A stretch of 64,000 bases of DNA from positions 62,001 through 126,000 of the forward strand of contig JAAFJX010000001.1 of assembly GCA_013299045.1 (NCBI GenBank), written 5' to 3'. Under the pieces are notes generated by a model. It worked only from the letters and a program-made list of their open reading frames with translations. It was not told where the DNA came from and ran no database searches. Within the stretch, counting starts at the first letter, position 1, and each line of letters opens with the position of its first letter. This DNA is from Cytophagales bacterium. Its GTDB lineage: Bacteria; Bacteroidota; Bacteroidia; Cytophagales; Bernardetiaceae. The position numbers and the translations under genes are program-made. Shown here piece by piece: positions 8,215 to 17,615 of this stretch.

Positions 8215-9702
8215 ATGGACGATTTGGAATTAATGAGTGAAGGCCAAAGCCTCACGACCCGACAAAAAGCTCTTAGAATTAATCTTGACCCCAAAAACTA
8301 CGGCACTTTTGCTGAAATTGGTGCAGGCCAAGAAGTTGCTGAATGGTTTTTTAAGGCAGGTGCATCTTCTGGCACTATTGCCAAGACGATGTCTGCTTAT
8401 GATATGACTATCAGTGATGCCATCTATGGCCCTGAAGCAAGTAAACGTTATGTTTGTGAACCGCGCTGCGTCAAAATGCTTAGCCAAGAGTTTACTTTGC
8501 TAAAAAAACGCTTGTCTGAAAAACGGCCTGATACCAACTTTTTTGCCTTTGCAAATACTGTAGAAGTTATCAACTTCAAAAAAACGAATCGTGGACAGGG
8601 CTGGCTCGGCATTCGTTTTCAGCTTACACCAGGCGGCAAGCACAACGAACTGGTCATACACGTTTGGATGAAGGATTCTGATAAAATTCTACAGAGCCAA
8701 GCCATCGGTATTGTTGGCGTAAACATGATTTATGCCTGCTATTACTACAAAGATAGCCCCGAAAAAATGATGCAGTCATTGATGGATAACCTCTCAACAG
8801 ACCGCATTGAAATAGATATGTTTAGGCTTAGCGGGCCAGACTTCAGCGAGGTAGATAACCGAATTTTTAGCCTGAAGTTGGTTAAATTAGGTTTTACGAA
8901 TGCTACCATATTCGGCCCAGACGGTGCCGTTATGCAGCCAGCAGATGTTCTTTACAAAAAAAATATTCTCGCTTTCAGGGGGCGTTTTAGGCCAGTTACA
9001 CACGTCAATATGGACATGGTGCGTTGTGGTAAAGATATGTTTATCAACGAGCCAGACGTGGAGGCCGATAAACTGATTGTTCTCTCTGAGCTGACACTGG
9101 CCAACCTTCGAGGCCAGGAGGGTACTATTGACGAGCGCGATTTTCTCGACCGCGTGGACATTCTCTGCTCATTGGGGCAACACGTTATGATTTCGAATTA
9201 CCATGAGTATTATCGTCTCATTGATTACCTCTCCCGCTTCACTCGCGGCAAAAAAATAGGTGTTGTATTGGGTGTATTTAATCTTACGGATATTTTTCAA
9301 GAGAAATTTTACACCAATTTAAATGGCGGTATTCTTGAAGCTTTTGGCAAACTCTTTGGCCAGAATGTAAAAATGTACCTCTATCCAGCCATCATACCAG
9401 GCACAACAGACCTCATGACCTGCCAGAACTTCCAAACACCTAAGCACCTGGAAGACCTCTACAAATACTTGCTTTCAAACCAAAGACTTGCAGACATTAA
9501 AACTTACAACAAAAGTATTCTGCATATTTTTTCGGACAATATCCTTTCCATGATTACACAAGGCGAAAAAGGCTGGGAGAAGTCCGTTCCTAAAGAAGTT
9601 GAAAAAGCCATTAAAGACAAATGCCTCTTTGGTTATCCTTGTTCGCCTGGTGAACTCAAAAAAGCCAAAGAAAAAACAAAAAAGACAAGCGGAGGCGAAT
9701 AA
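8215..9702 (+). CDS. Conserved bacterial protein of unknown function
   Basis: Cytoplasmic protein of 495 residues without signal peptide or membrane helices. I recognise it as a widely conserved family whose members begin with a segment like TTRKALRINLD..YGTFAEIGAGQEV and carry VCEPRCVKML, VNMIYACYYY, RIEIDMFRLSGPDF, FGPDGAVMQPADVLYKKNI and FRPVTHVN. Database entries often call it TonB-dependent receptor or nicotinate-nucleotide adenylyltransferase; neither fits, since there is no barrel signature and no HxGH nucleotidyltransferase motif. The Lys-rich tail (KKAKEKTKKTSGGE) is probably disordered. Convergent with the next gene, sharing a bidirectional terminator. Confidence 0.85.
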   Translation: MDDLELMSEGQSLTTRQKALRINLDPKNYGTFAEIGAGQEVAEWFFKAGASSGTIAKTMSAYDMTISDAIYGPEASKRYVCEPRCVKMLSQEFTLLKKRLSEKRPDTNFFAFANTVEVINFKKTNRGQGWLGIRFQLTPGGKHNELVIHVWMKDSDKILQSQAIGIVGVNMIYACYYYKDSPEKMMQSLMDNLSTDRIEIDMFRLSGPDFSEVDNRIFSLKLVKLGFTNATIFGPDGAVMQPADVLYKKNILAFRGRFRPVTHVNMDMVRCGKDMFINEPDVEADKLIVLSELTLANLRGQEGTIDERDFLDRVDILCSLGQHVMISNYHEYYRLIDYLSRFTRGKKIGVVLGVFNLTDIFQEKFYTNLNGGILEAFGKLFGQNVKMYLYPAIIPGTTDLMTCQNFQTPKHLEDLYKYLLSNQRLADIKTYNKSILHIFSDNILSMITQGEKGWEKSVPKEVEKAIKDKCLFGYPCSPGELKKAKEKTKKTSGGE

Positions 9703-9850
9703 AATAAAACGGCTTCGGTATGTTTTACTTGCTGATTTATAAATAGTCGTCCCTTAAGAAATATATAAGATATTTTGAAGTTGAAATTCTTGTTTAATGC
9801 ACTGATAATAAATACCTTAGGTGTATTTTAAGAAGCTACTAGCCAAACCT

Positions 9851-9899
9851 TTACCAATGTAAAAAAGGCATCTATACAACGCCTTTTTTACATTGGTAA
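9851..9899. terminator. Bidirectional terminator, perfect 19-bp inverted repeat
   Basis: Arms 9851-9869 and 9881-9899 are exact complements with an 11-base loop. The stem core A6-GGC ... GCC-T6 gives a U tract in either direction, and it lies between two convergent genes. Confidence 0.85.
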
Positions 9900-9957
9900 A
9901 AAATTTTAGCTTCAAGTAAAGCGCAATAACATTTTGACAAATTTGACAAAGAGGAAG

Positions 9958-10899
9958 TTACTTCAACTTTGAAACGAAAGCCTCAGGCAGCAAGGCTTTT
10001 ATATCCGCGTCATTGGCAAAGCCCTTGTTACTTTGTGCATAAACCTCAATGACATAAGGGATAATCGTTTTTTCATAAAGTTCCTTGGGCGCTACATTAG
10101 GGGCAGCATTTTGTACGATGAGCGCTAAGTCTTCGCGAACCTGTTTTTCTGAGGTCATGATAGGCTTCATATAACATATCAAATGTGAACGCTTAAAATC
10201 TTTCAGCTTATCAGTCATATTTGTATTCTTAGCTGTTTGCACGTAGTGTAGCTCAACCAAAGAGTCGGCTGGCATGGCTAAAACTGCATTGTTACGAGTT
10301 AGAAGAGCGTCGCTTAAAGTAATGGTGTTATTCTTAGAAGATATTTTTTGAATAACGGTGTCTGTACCGCTCAAAAAGCGCCAGCAAAAGAAATTTTGCT
10401 CATTGACAATAAATGCTTTATCGCTGATAGTATAACTAGACTTACCAATAATGTAAAAATCATTGGCTTTGCCTTTGGTCATATTACCACCACGCGAGAA
10501 AAAAAAGCGTAAGTCTTCTATGTTATTTTTACTTGGATTTGTAAAATTAAACACGCAACTCTTACACAATACGTCATTATCCCCCCTGACAGCCGTCATG
10601 CTGTAAGATTTGGCTGGTGCTATCATTTCTTTAACTAAAGCTACAAATTCATTGTCTTTAGCATATTTAGCGCTAGGCGATATAGTAAAGCGCCCTTTAC
10701 TTGGGGCCAGAACGTCCACTTTGTCCTTGATAGTTTTAAAGGATAATTTGTTGGTTGCCAGAATTTTATCACCTTTCTTTAAAACCAATTTACTATCTTT
10801 ATTCGTAACCGTCCCCACTACATTGATGACAACGTATTTTTCTGGCTCCTGAAAAGCCATAAACACAACAAGCAAACTTACAAGCAGATAATTTAGCAT
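9958..10899 (-). CDS. Secreted/periplasmic protein next to CHASE2 gene, unknown function
   Basis: Protein of 313 residues with a hydrophobic N-terminus (MLNYLLVSLLVVFMAF) acting as signal peptide or anchor. Residues 20-75 form a beta-rich module (VVGTVTNKDSKLVLKKGDKI..LSFKTIKDKVDVLAPSKGRFTIS) that looks like a FecR/carbohydrate-sensor-type segment, followed by a CKSC pair and a helical C-terminal half. No enzyme motif was found. It is the next gene downstream of the CHASE2 membrane protein, 284 bases away on the same strand; pairs of this type recur in Cytophagales, as far as I recall, so a shared sensing role is plausible but unproven. Confidence 0.6.
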   Translation of the reverse strand: MLNYLLVSLLVVFMAFQEPEKYVVINVVGTVTNKDSKLVLKKGDKILATNKLSFKTIKDKVDVLAPSKGRFTISPSAKYAKDNEFVALVKEMIAPAKSYSMTAVRGDNDVLCKSCVFNFTNPSKNNIEDLRFFFSRGGNMTKGKANDFYIIGKSSYTISDKAFIVNEQNFFCWRFLSGTDTVIQKISSKNNTITLSDALLTRNNAVLAMPADSLVELHYVQTAKNTNMTDKLKDFKRSHLICYMKPIMTSEKQVREDLALIVQNAAPNVAPKELYEKTIIPYVIEVYAQSNKGFANDADIKALLPEAFVSKLK

Positions 10900-11183
10900 A
10901 AGCCTTTGATATTTAAGATTTGAACAACTCTATTTGGTTTAGCTCTCATAAACTGAAACATCATAGATTCTTGTTGATGAGAGATGAATAATATACTACA
11001 AATTGTATGCACTTTTAGAACATTGTCATTTTAATACTATTTTTTGACAAAATAATATCAAAGTTTGGGTGCTTTTTATTTTTTAGCCCACCCAATTATT
11101 CTAAAGTTACGAAAGAGTTATGATAAGTTGGGCGTAAAGATACAAAAAAAACAGCTATGACTTGTTTCTTTTGGTTAGTATTC

Positions 11184-12461
11184 CTAAAAGGTATCGGATA
11201 GGCGATTTGTTTCTGCCTCTATCTTGCGCTGTTCGTAGCGCTTTTTCAGGGTTCTAATAATGCGTTCGATGATAGCAAAATAGATAGCAAAGAGTAGAAT
11301 ACTTAGGTGCAAACCAAAAATAAAATAGGAAAGCAAAGTAGTTAATACAAGCATCATAGGTACACCCAAAACACGGTTTATTGTACTGCCAAGCGAGCCT
11401 TTTTGCAAATTGGCCAACCATAGAGGCCGCGTAAAGGTCATACCAACAAAACCCACATAACTAACCCCTGTAAAAGCAATAACCAAATAAAGCAGCCAGA
11501 GCCATGAAATGATATTGGTGCGGTCTAGCAAGGAAAGATACGCATTGAGCATAATCAAAACACCAGGCTGCCTACCTGCCGCTGTATCATGTGTATCTAT
11601 TTCGCCACCCATATCTGCAATGACAATAATTTTATCTTTGAAATAAGATTTCATAAAAGCAGCGTCGTTGTCCTCTGCTAGCCTGCCAAAGAGCATCTCG
11701 CCTAGAGTGGCTTTAGGATAACCATCTGTGCCACCAATATCGCGACTCAGAATTTTAAAGTCTAGAATGGAGGCGTTCAAACTAAGTTGGTCATCGCAAT
11801 AATAAAACCCATTTTTTTCTTCAAACTTGCCATTATGCAGGTTCTCATACATCACGGTAGGCAACAACTTGAGCGAGTCAATCTTGAGACGGTATTTAAA
11901 AAAGCCATTTTTAGAGTTTCGGTAAACAGCCAAAGCAGAGGGTACATCAAAGATTGGCCGCACAAACTGTAAATTGCCAGTACTGTCAGGAAAATATACG
12001 GCAGACATAATTGTTTTTTTCTTGGGCATTTTAGCCAAAGAGGCCGCCAAAAGGGAGTCTTGTGGGGACTTTAAGTCAAAAATAATGTCGCAGACGACAA
12101 AGTCATAAACGTCTGGAAAACGACTCAGAAGGTCAAATAGTTCGCCAAGTTTGGTTCTGTCTGTTATGGCTATTGTACCCAAGCCGTCGTTTACCTCCAA
12201 TAACTGCTTGTCCTGGCTAACATCAATAAAAAAGAAATTTTCTTTGGGTGGTCTTTCACCAAGCAGCGTTTTGTTAAACAAGGATTGCTTAAAGATAAAT
12301 GACCAGCGAATGAGTTGTGCCTCGTCAAAACTAGTGCGGTTCATGTTTAACAAATAAAGCGAAGCCCAAAGCATCAACAGGCCATGTAGCAATGAAATAG
12401 ACCATATAAGCGGTTTTTTTTCCCACCAAGGCGGCTTTGTTGGTTCTGTAGATGCTGTCAT
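11184..12461 (-). CDS. CHASE2-domain membrane protein without output domain
   Basis: Protein of 425 residues. One N-terminal membrane helix (about 19-38) is followed by an extracytoplasmic CHASE2 sensor domain (about 70-315), recognisable from FFFIDVSQ, FDLLSRF..VVCDIIFD, TLGEMLF and DKIIVIADMGGEIDTHDTA..GVLIMLNAYLSL. Three or so helices follow (about 318-410), and the protein ends in a short basic/acidic tail (KKRYEQRKIEAETNRLSDTF). CHASE2 normally feeds a kinase, cyclase or GGDEF module; none is present, so any signal must pass to a partner. The secreted protein downstream is the obvious candidate partner. Confidence 0.85.
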   Translation of the reverse strand: MTASTEPTKPPWWEKKPLIWSISLLHGLLMLWASLYLLNMNRTSFDEAQLIRWSFIFKQSLFNKTLLGERPPKENFFFIDVSQDKQLLEVNDGLGTIAITDRTKLGELFDLLSRFPDVYDFVVCDIIFDLKSPQDSLLAASLAKMPKKKTIMSAVYFPDSTGNLQFVRPIFDVPSALAVYRNSKNGFFKYRLKIDSLKLLPTVMYENLHNGKFEEKNGFYYCDDQLSLNASILDFKILSRDIGGTDGYPKATLGEMLFGRLAEDNDAAFMKSYFKDKIIVIADMGGEIDTHDTAAGRQPGVLIMLNAYLSLLDRTNIISWLWLLYLVIAFTGVSYVGFVGMTFTRPLWLANLQKGSLGSTINRVLGVPMMLVLTTLLSYFIFGLHLSILLFAIYFAIIERIIRTLKKRYEQRKIEAETNRLSDTF

Positions 12462-12522
12462 TCAATCAAATATTTGCAAAGCAAGCCACAAGAGCCAGCA
12501 TTTCAGTTAGGAATAGTCAAAA

Positions 12523-13863
12523 TTACACTCCAATAGCGGCACCCTGATACACAGCGCCTTTGGCTGTGGCTTCTTTGGGGTGCTTGATGTGCCATTCAAA
12601 CTCGTCGCGGAAATGCCTGATAGCACTGGCCACTGGCCAAGCGGCAGCATCACCTAGCGGGCAAATTGTGTTGCCCTCTATTTTTTTGGAAATATCCACC
12701 AACAAGTCTATATCGTGCATTTTGCCATGCCCAAACTCTATGCGGTGCAAAATACGCTCCATCCAGCCTGTACCTTCACGGCATGGGCTGCACTGGCCGC
12801 AGGATTCATGATGATAGAAGCGGGCAAAATTCCATGTATTGCGCACAATACAAGTGCTTTCGTCCATCGCAATAAAGCCGCCAGAGCCGAGCATAGTGCC
12901 AGATACAAAGCCGCCATCTGCAAGTGATTCATAGGTCATCAATCGGTCTTCGCCCTTCACATTCTTGAGTATCAAACTGGCCGGAAGAATAGGCACAGAC
13001 GAGCCTCCCGCAACTACTGCCTTGAGTTTTTTGCCATTTTTGATGCCACCGCAATATTGGTCCGAAAACATAAATTCTTCTACCGATACGCCAAGCTCAA
13101 TTTCATAAACGCCTGGTTTGTTCAAATGCCCGCAGGCAGAAATCAGTTTAGTGCCGGTGCTGCGTCCTATACCAATTTTAGCATATTCTGCACCGCCATT
13201 GACAACTATCCAAGAAACTGCTGCAATGGTTTCTACATTATTAACTACTGTAGGGCAGCCATAAAGCCCCCAAACTGCAGGAAAGGGTGGTTTGTTGCGC
13301 GGATTGCCGCGTTTGCCTTCCAAAGATTCTAGGAGGGCTGTTTCCTCGCCACAAATGTATGCACCACCACCAGGATGTACGTAAAGGTCTAAGGAATAGT
13401 CTGAACCCAATATATTTTTGCCTAAATAGCCTTTGGCATAGGCTTCTTTGATGGCTTTTTCTAAAATCTTTACTACGTAAAGCATTTCACCACGCACATA
13501 GATGTAAGAAGTCTTTGCGCCCAACGCATAACTTGCCGTAATCATGCCTTCGATAAGGGCATGCGGATTGTACTGCATCAAATAACGGTCTTTGAATGTA
13601 CCTGGTTCGCTTTCGTCCGCATTGCAAACTAAATAACGCGGCTTCTCGGACTTTTTGTCCAAAAAACTCCATTTCATACCAGTAGGAAAACCTGCACCAC
13701 CTCTGCCGCGCAAACCAGATGTTTTGACCTCCTCAACCACCTGGTCAGGACTCATGGTTCTTACAGCTTTTTCTACTGAGGCATAACCGCCAAATTTACG
13801 GTAAACATCAATAGTGTGTAAATCAGGTACGTTGATATGTTCGGTGAGTATTTTGAGTCCCAT
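12523..13863 (-). CDS. nuoF: NADH-quinone oxidoreductase subunit F (51 kDa)
   Basis: NADH-oxidising flavoprotein subunit of respiratory complex I, peripheral arm, 446 residues. The ATG at 13863 starts MGLKILTEH; the longer frame adds an unlikely 24-residue extension. Landmarks: FMN/NADH glycine-rich loop GLRGRGGAGFPTG (53-62), YVHPGGGAYICGEETALLES, and the N3 [4Fe-4S] ligands SCGQCSPCREG with the fourth Cys in NTICPLGD near the C-terminus. All are intact, so it should be functional. It stands alone: no nuoE, nuoG or other nuo gene lies within this window, unlike the usual nuo cluster. Confidence 0.95.
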   Translation of the reverse strand: MGLKILTEHINVPDLHTIDVYRKFGGYASVEKAVRTMSPDQVVEEVKTSGLRGRGGAGFPTGMKWSFLDKKSEKPRYLVCNADESEPGTFKDRYLMQYNPHALIEGMITASYALGAKTSYIYVRGEMLYVVKILEKAIKEAYAKGYLGKNILGSDYSLDLYVHPGGGAYICGEETALLESLEGKRGNPRNKPPFPAVWGLYGCPTVVNNVETIAAVSWIVVNGGAEYAKIGIGRSTGTKLISACGHLNKPGVYEIELGVSVEEFMFSDQYCGGIKNGKKLKAVVAGGSSVPILPASLILKNVKGEDRLMTYESLADGGFVSGTMLGSGGFIAMDESTCIVRNTWNFARFYHHESCGQCSPCREGTGWMERILHRIEFGHGKMHDIDLLVDISKKIEGNTICPLGDAAAWPVASAIRHFRDEFEWHIKHPKEATAKGAVYQGAAIGV

Positions 13864-14031
13864 GTTCTTTTGCGTATGGTGTATTAGGTGCAATTTTTTA
13901 CAATACAAATAAATTAACAGATTTGTTGTATACAAAGTTTTTTGCTAAATTTATTTTCAAACTACTATCTCAATAGCAGATAGACTCTATGATTTTTCTG
14001 CTTAAAGCCTTTGTTTAAAGGACTATAAGCA

Positions 14032-15139
14032 TTATACAACTGATGAGCCTTGAAAAGCCGACGGCACCGTATGCGCTTGCTGCCCCATCACTTTCAGAAA
14101 TCTAAAATGAGAGGCTAGCGCTTTAGTATAAGGCATCTCCATATAGTCCAGACCATGTTTTTGGGAAAGCGCTCGGAATATAGGCAATATTTTGAGATAG
14201 TGAACATGACTAACTTGCGGCAATAGGTGGTGTAAGGCATGTGCATTGAACCCTCCAAGAACCCAATTAAGAAAGACGCTATTGGCATTATAGTCCACGG
14301 AAGTTTTCATTTGTAGCATAGGCCAACTCATGCTCACAAAGCCCGAATCGTCTGCTTTGGGGTGCTCCACATAATCGGAAAGATGGGAAACGCCCAAAAC
14401 TGCCGTAAAAATGATGGATACCATAAAATGATTCAATAAAAACGCCAAAAGGACGTGTGTAACCAAAAGGAAGCCAAAAAACGGGCAGAACAATCATATA
14501 GCCAATATAGGCCAACTTACAAATAACGAGCTTGAAAGCTTCAGCAGGCGGCATCTCAACGCGAATGGTGCGGCTACTAATGTTAAAAACCATGAGCGTT
14601 TCTCTGAAAAAAAACCAGTTAAGAGAGTACAGCAAATATAGAAATGGAGCATAGAGGTGCTGAAAACGATGAAATGGGCGTAACGCCTGGGTGTCTGTCA
14701 TACGAATAAGCGGATTGTGCAACACATCAATGTCGCTACCTTCAATATTCGTGTAAAGATGATGAGATTCATTGTGGTACTTGCCCCAAACGTAAGCGTT
14801 GTTCCCTTGCAAATGAAAACTCAGTTCAAAAAGCACCTTGTTCCAAAACTTACTCTTAACAGCCACACCATGTGCAGCATCATGCGATACATTAAAGGCC
14901 GTTAATAAAACCGCCAAGCCCATCGATAAGTAACAGAGGTAAAACCCACCCAAACTATTAACTTTCAGCATCAAAACGTAAAAAAACAAGACGCTCGCAA
15001 AGTATAGAGCTATCTTGAAGGTCATCAAGCCACTGCCTGCTCTACTCAAATTATTCTGCTCAAAATAGTTCTGTACAGCTGCTTGCAATTCTTTGTAAAA
15101 AGCATTTCCTTGGTCTTGGCCAAATTTAAGGTCGCGCAT
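14032..15139 (-). pseudogene. Fatty-acid desaturase interrupted by a one-base frameshift
   Basis: Membrane-bound (acyl-lipid/acyl-CoA, front-end type) fatty-acid desaturase in two frames. The first frame, from ATG 15139 (MRDLKFG), holds His boxes HDAAHG and HNESHH; the second holds HALHHLLPQVSH and the C-terminus. The frames join at a run of six A on the plus strand (14476-14481, TTTTTT in the gene): five T would give one continuous protein of about 368 residues, the normal length, reading LPVFGFLLVTHVLLAF across the joint. Possible causes are a sequencing error in the homopolymer, a recent mutation, or slippage on the T tract. The TTG at 15172 is an alternative but less likely start. Such enzymes introduce double bonds for membrane fluidity. 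Confidence 0.85.
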
Positions 15140-15510
15140 AGTTGTATGGTTTAGTGTGCCCTCAATGGACAAAAATACAATTTATATCTGACAACTCACG
15201 CTATAACGGTGAATTATAATCTAAATAGCACTCAAAGTAATAACTGTATTGATTACAGCAGCACGATTCTTGATAGCAGCGACACAAAGATTTTTTGCCA
15301 AATGAACACAAATAATTTTGATGGCTCGCGTTCTACCAACATTTTTATATATCTTTGCAATATGACAATCCAACCTTTTGTTTCTATCTTTAGCTGCACA
15401 CAAGGCAAAAGCAAACCTTTTAGTGATTTTTGAAACCTATCATACTTTAAAACTACACCATAAACATTTTTTTTTATTATTCTAGTGCGTTTTTCTATCA
15501 CCAAAAAGTC
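15140..15510. other. 371-bp divergent intergenic region
   Basis: Separates the desaturase from tsaE. On the plus strand TATCTTTG (15350-15357) fits the -7 consensus and could drive tsaE-ald with a leader of about 145 bases; no TTG lies at -33. On the minus strand TATTTTTG (15170-15177) sits 31 bases before the desaturase ATG. A plus-strand ORF of 23 codons at 15362 is not convincing. Confidence 0.45.
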
Positions 15511-15936
15511 ATGCAAATTCTTTGCCCTAGCCCTCAGGACTTAGCCGAAGTAGCTCAAAAAATTATTGCCTTTGCGCAGCCCTGCCGCGTCTGGACTTTC
15601 AGAGGGCAGTTAGGAGCAGGTAAAACGACCCTCATCAAGGCCATTTGCAGAGAACTAGGCGTTGATGATTCTATGAGCAGCCCCAGTTTTTCATTAGTGA
15701 ATGAATACCAAAGCCCTCGTAATGAAAGCATTTACCACTTGGATTTGTACAGGCTCAAAAGCGAACAAGAAGCCGCCGATATTGGTGTTGAAGATTATAT
15801 TTTTTCAAATAAATATTGTTTTATTGAATGGCCAGAAGTAGCATTTGGATTATTGGATTCTTTTTTAGATATTAGCATTTCTATTGCAAACAATCAGGCA
15901 AGAACCATTGAACTGAACTTTTATGAGCGACGCTAA
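15511..15936 (+). CDS. tsaE: tRNA t6A-modification ATPase TsaE
   Basis: Small P-loop ATPase (141 residues) that regenerates the TsaB-TsaD complex making N6-threonylcarbamoyladenosine at A37 of ANN-decoding tRNAs. Walker A GQLGAGKTT at 32-40; SPSFSLVNEY (switch region) and the YHLDLYRL motif follow, then IGVEDYIF and FIEWPE, all standard for the family and in order. It overlaps the ald gene by 14 bases, indicating translational coupling. Confidence 0.95.
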   Translation: MQILCPSPQDLAEVAQKIIAFAQPCRVWTFRGQLGAGKTTLIKAICRELGVDDSMSSPSFSLVNEYQSPRNESIYHLDLYRLKSEQEAADIGVEDYIFSNKYCFIEWPEVAFGLLDSFLDISISIANNQARTIELNFYERR

Positions 15937-17164
15937 GGACGAAATACGCAAAATTGTGCAAGCCTATTACGCACAACCTCAGGAGTCTATGGCCAAGGTA
16001 AGCGATAAAACGCAAAAACTTAGCATAGGAGTTCCGCGTGAAATTGCGCCAGACGAAAACCGTGTGGGCTTAAGGCCAGAAGCCGTTAAAATTTTGGTAA
16101 ACAGAGGCGTAAACGTGGTGGTGGAAACTGGAGCTGGCGACCGCGCCAAATATACAGACCATCAGTACAGCGATGCCGGTGCACAAATCGTTTATTCTGC
16201 CAAGGAAGTTTATGAAGGCTCAGAAATTATCCTCAAAATTTTGCCCCCAACCCTTGAAGAACTGAAAGATGTTCCGCCGCGCAAAACCCTTATTTCTGCT
16301 TTGCAAATTGTTACCCTAGAACGCGAATACATCAAGATAATGAAAGAAAAGCGTTTAACAGGGGTTGCCTTTGAACTCATGCAAGACCGCTACGGTAGCC
16401 TTCCGTTAGTGCGCGGTATGAGCGAAATAGCAGGGAGTACCAGTTTGCTGATTGCCGCTGAGCTACTCAGTAGTACTAACAACGGTAAGGGAATCATTTT
16501 GGGTGGAGTAACGGGTGTGCCTCCTAGTAATGTGGTTATTCTGGGTGGTGGTACGGTGGCCGAATTTGCGGCACGAACCGCCTCAGGGCTTGGAGCCAAT
16601 GTTAAAATTTTTGACAACAGCCATTATAAACTGCGCCGTTTAAAGTACAATCTCAACAATCCACACCTCTACACTTCCATCATCGATGCCGAAACCCTCA
16701 GCGATGCACTCAAAGAAGCGGATATTGTTATTGGTGCAATGCGCCCCGAAAATGGCCGAACACCTTGCCTAGTTACCGAAGAAATGGTTAGCCAAATGCC
16801 CGACAATTCAGTCATCATTGATGTCAGCATAGACCACGGTGGTTGTATTGAAACCTCCGAACCTACCACTTTGCGCAAACCCACTTTTGTCAAATATGGC
16901 GTTATTCACTACTGCGTGCCTAATATTGCATCGCGAGTAGCACATACAGCATCTACAGCCATCAGCAATATTTTTACGCCTCTGCTGTCGCGCATAGCAG
17001 CGGCTGGTGGCATATCCGAGTATATTTTTTCGGACAACCGCTTTTCAAGAGGGGTTTATTGCTTTGAGGGCGAGGTTACGAATGAAGCCATAGGCCGCAA
17101 GTTTGATTTCCGATACAAAAATTTGGCTTTGTTAATAGCTGCCCGCTCTGGCTCAAATCTTTGA
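15923..17164 (+). CDS. ald: Alanine dehydrogenase / AlaDH-PNT family enzyme
   Basis: NAD-dependent L-alanine dehydrogenase (pyruvate + ammonia to alanine, reversible), 413 residues with a 30-residue N-terminal extension relative to the classical enzyme. Features: GVPREIAPDENRVGLRPEAV at the N-terminal substrate domain, GVAFELMQD, and the Rossmann fingerprint VVILGGGTVAEFAARTASGLG followed by IFDNS. The pattern HYCVPNIASRVAHTAS is typical of AlaDH rather than transhydrogenase. The C-terminal 60 residues diverge from Bacillus-type Ald, as in other Bacteroidota. Overlap with tsaE by 14 bases implies an operon. Confidence 0.9.
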   Translation: MSDAKDEIRKIVQAYYAQPQESMAKVSDKTQKLSIGVPREIAPDENRVGLRPEAVKILVNRGVNVVVETGAGDRAKYTDHQYSDAGAQIVYSAKEVYEGSEIILKILPPTLEELKDVPPRKTLISALQIVTLEREYIKIMKEKRLTGVAFELMQDRYGSLPLVRGMSEIAGSTSLLIAAELLSSTNNGKGIILGGVTGVPPSNVVILGGGTVAEFAARTASGLGANVKIFDNSHYKLRRLKYNLNNPHLYTSIIDAETLSDALKEADIVIGAMRPENGRTPCLVTEEMVSQMPDNSVIIDVSIDHGGCIETSEPTTLRKPTFVKYGVIHYCVPNIASRVAHTASTAISNIFTPLLSRIAAAGGISEYIFSDNRFSRGVYCFEGEVTNEAIGRKFDFRYKNLALLIAARSGSNL

Positions 17165-17313
17165 CAAACTTTTTTGCTTTAAAAGCCCAAAAGCAAATAG
17201 AAATTCTGAAACAAAAACCTACAAGATTTTTGAAGTTCTGTGAGCTTTAAGAATGAAAAACCAAACTGCTTCTGCCCATTCAGGAGTGTATTGCTACCTT
17301 TGTACCATCATCA
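17165..17313. other. Spacer downstream of ald
   Basis: Contains a short stem TTTGCTTT / AAAGCAAA just after the ald stop (a possible terminator without a U run) and an isolated TACCTTTG (17295-17302) that fits the -7 consensus but has no -33 TTG and no obvious plus-strand gene behind it. Confidence 0.3.
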
Positions 17314-17601
17314 TCAGCAAAAAGCCAAACACGCACAAGAATTTTGATACCAAGTAAAGTCTGCTACCGTATCGCCAGGATTGCAACGACGTGTCCTAAC
17401 CCCTTTGTTATCATGCTCCTTAGCGAGTGAGTCCAGCAAGTCGTACAAAAATTGATTGTTACCATACCAAGGCAGGCGTTGAAGCATAGCGACATCTAGG
17501 CAGATTTCAGTACCACATTCTTTAGTTCCTTGCTGCCATGGAGAAAGAGTGCTTGTCAGCAGCAAAAGCAGATAAGACAAACATTTCAATTCTTTTCTCA
17601 C
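17314..17601 (-). CDS. Small putative secreted protein, possibly a gene remnant
   Basis: 95-codon ORF beginning MRKELKCLSYLLLLLTSTLSP, which would be a good signal peptide, followed by a Cys-bearing segment (KECGTEICLDVAML) and ending NSCACLAFC. No family was recognised. Immediately upstream, in another frame, lies a 45-codon coding-like fragment (17616-17750). Both could be what is left of decayed genes, or this could be a genuine small exported protein. Confidence 0.4.
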   Translation of the reverse strand: MRKELKCLSYLLLLLTSTLSPWQQGTKECGTEICLDVAMLQRLPWYGNNQFLYDLLDSLAKEHDNKGVRTRRCNPGDTVADFTWYQNSCACLAFC

Positions 17602-17615
17602 GACTTCTACGGTTT

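Noticed and set aside
14288-14470. C-terminal part of the first desaturase frame after the T6 run
   Set aside because: The residues after the run (Arg/Gly/Phe-rich) do not resemble desaturases, whereas the alternative frame does; treated as frameshift read-through.
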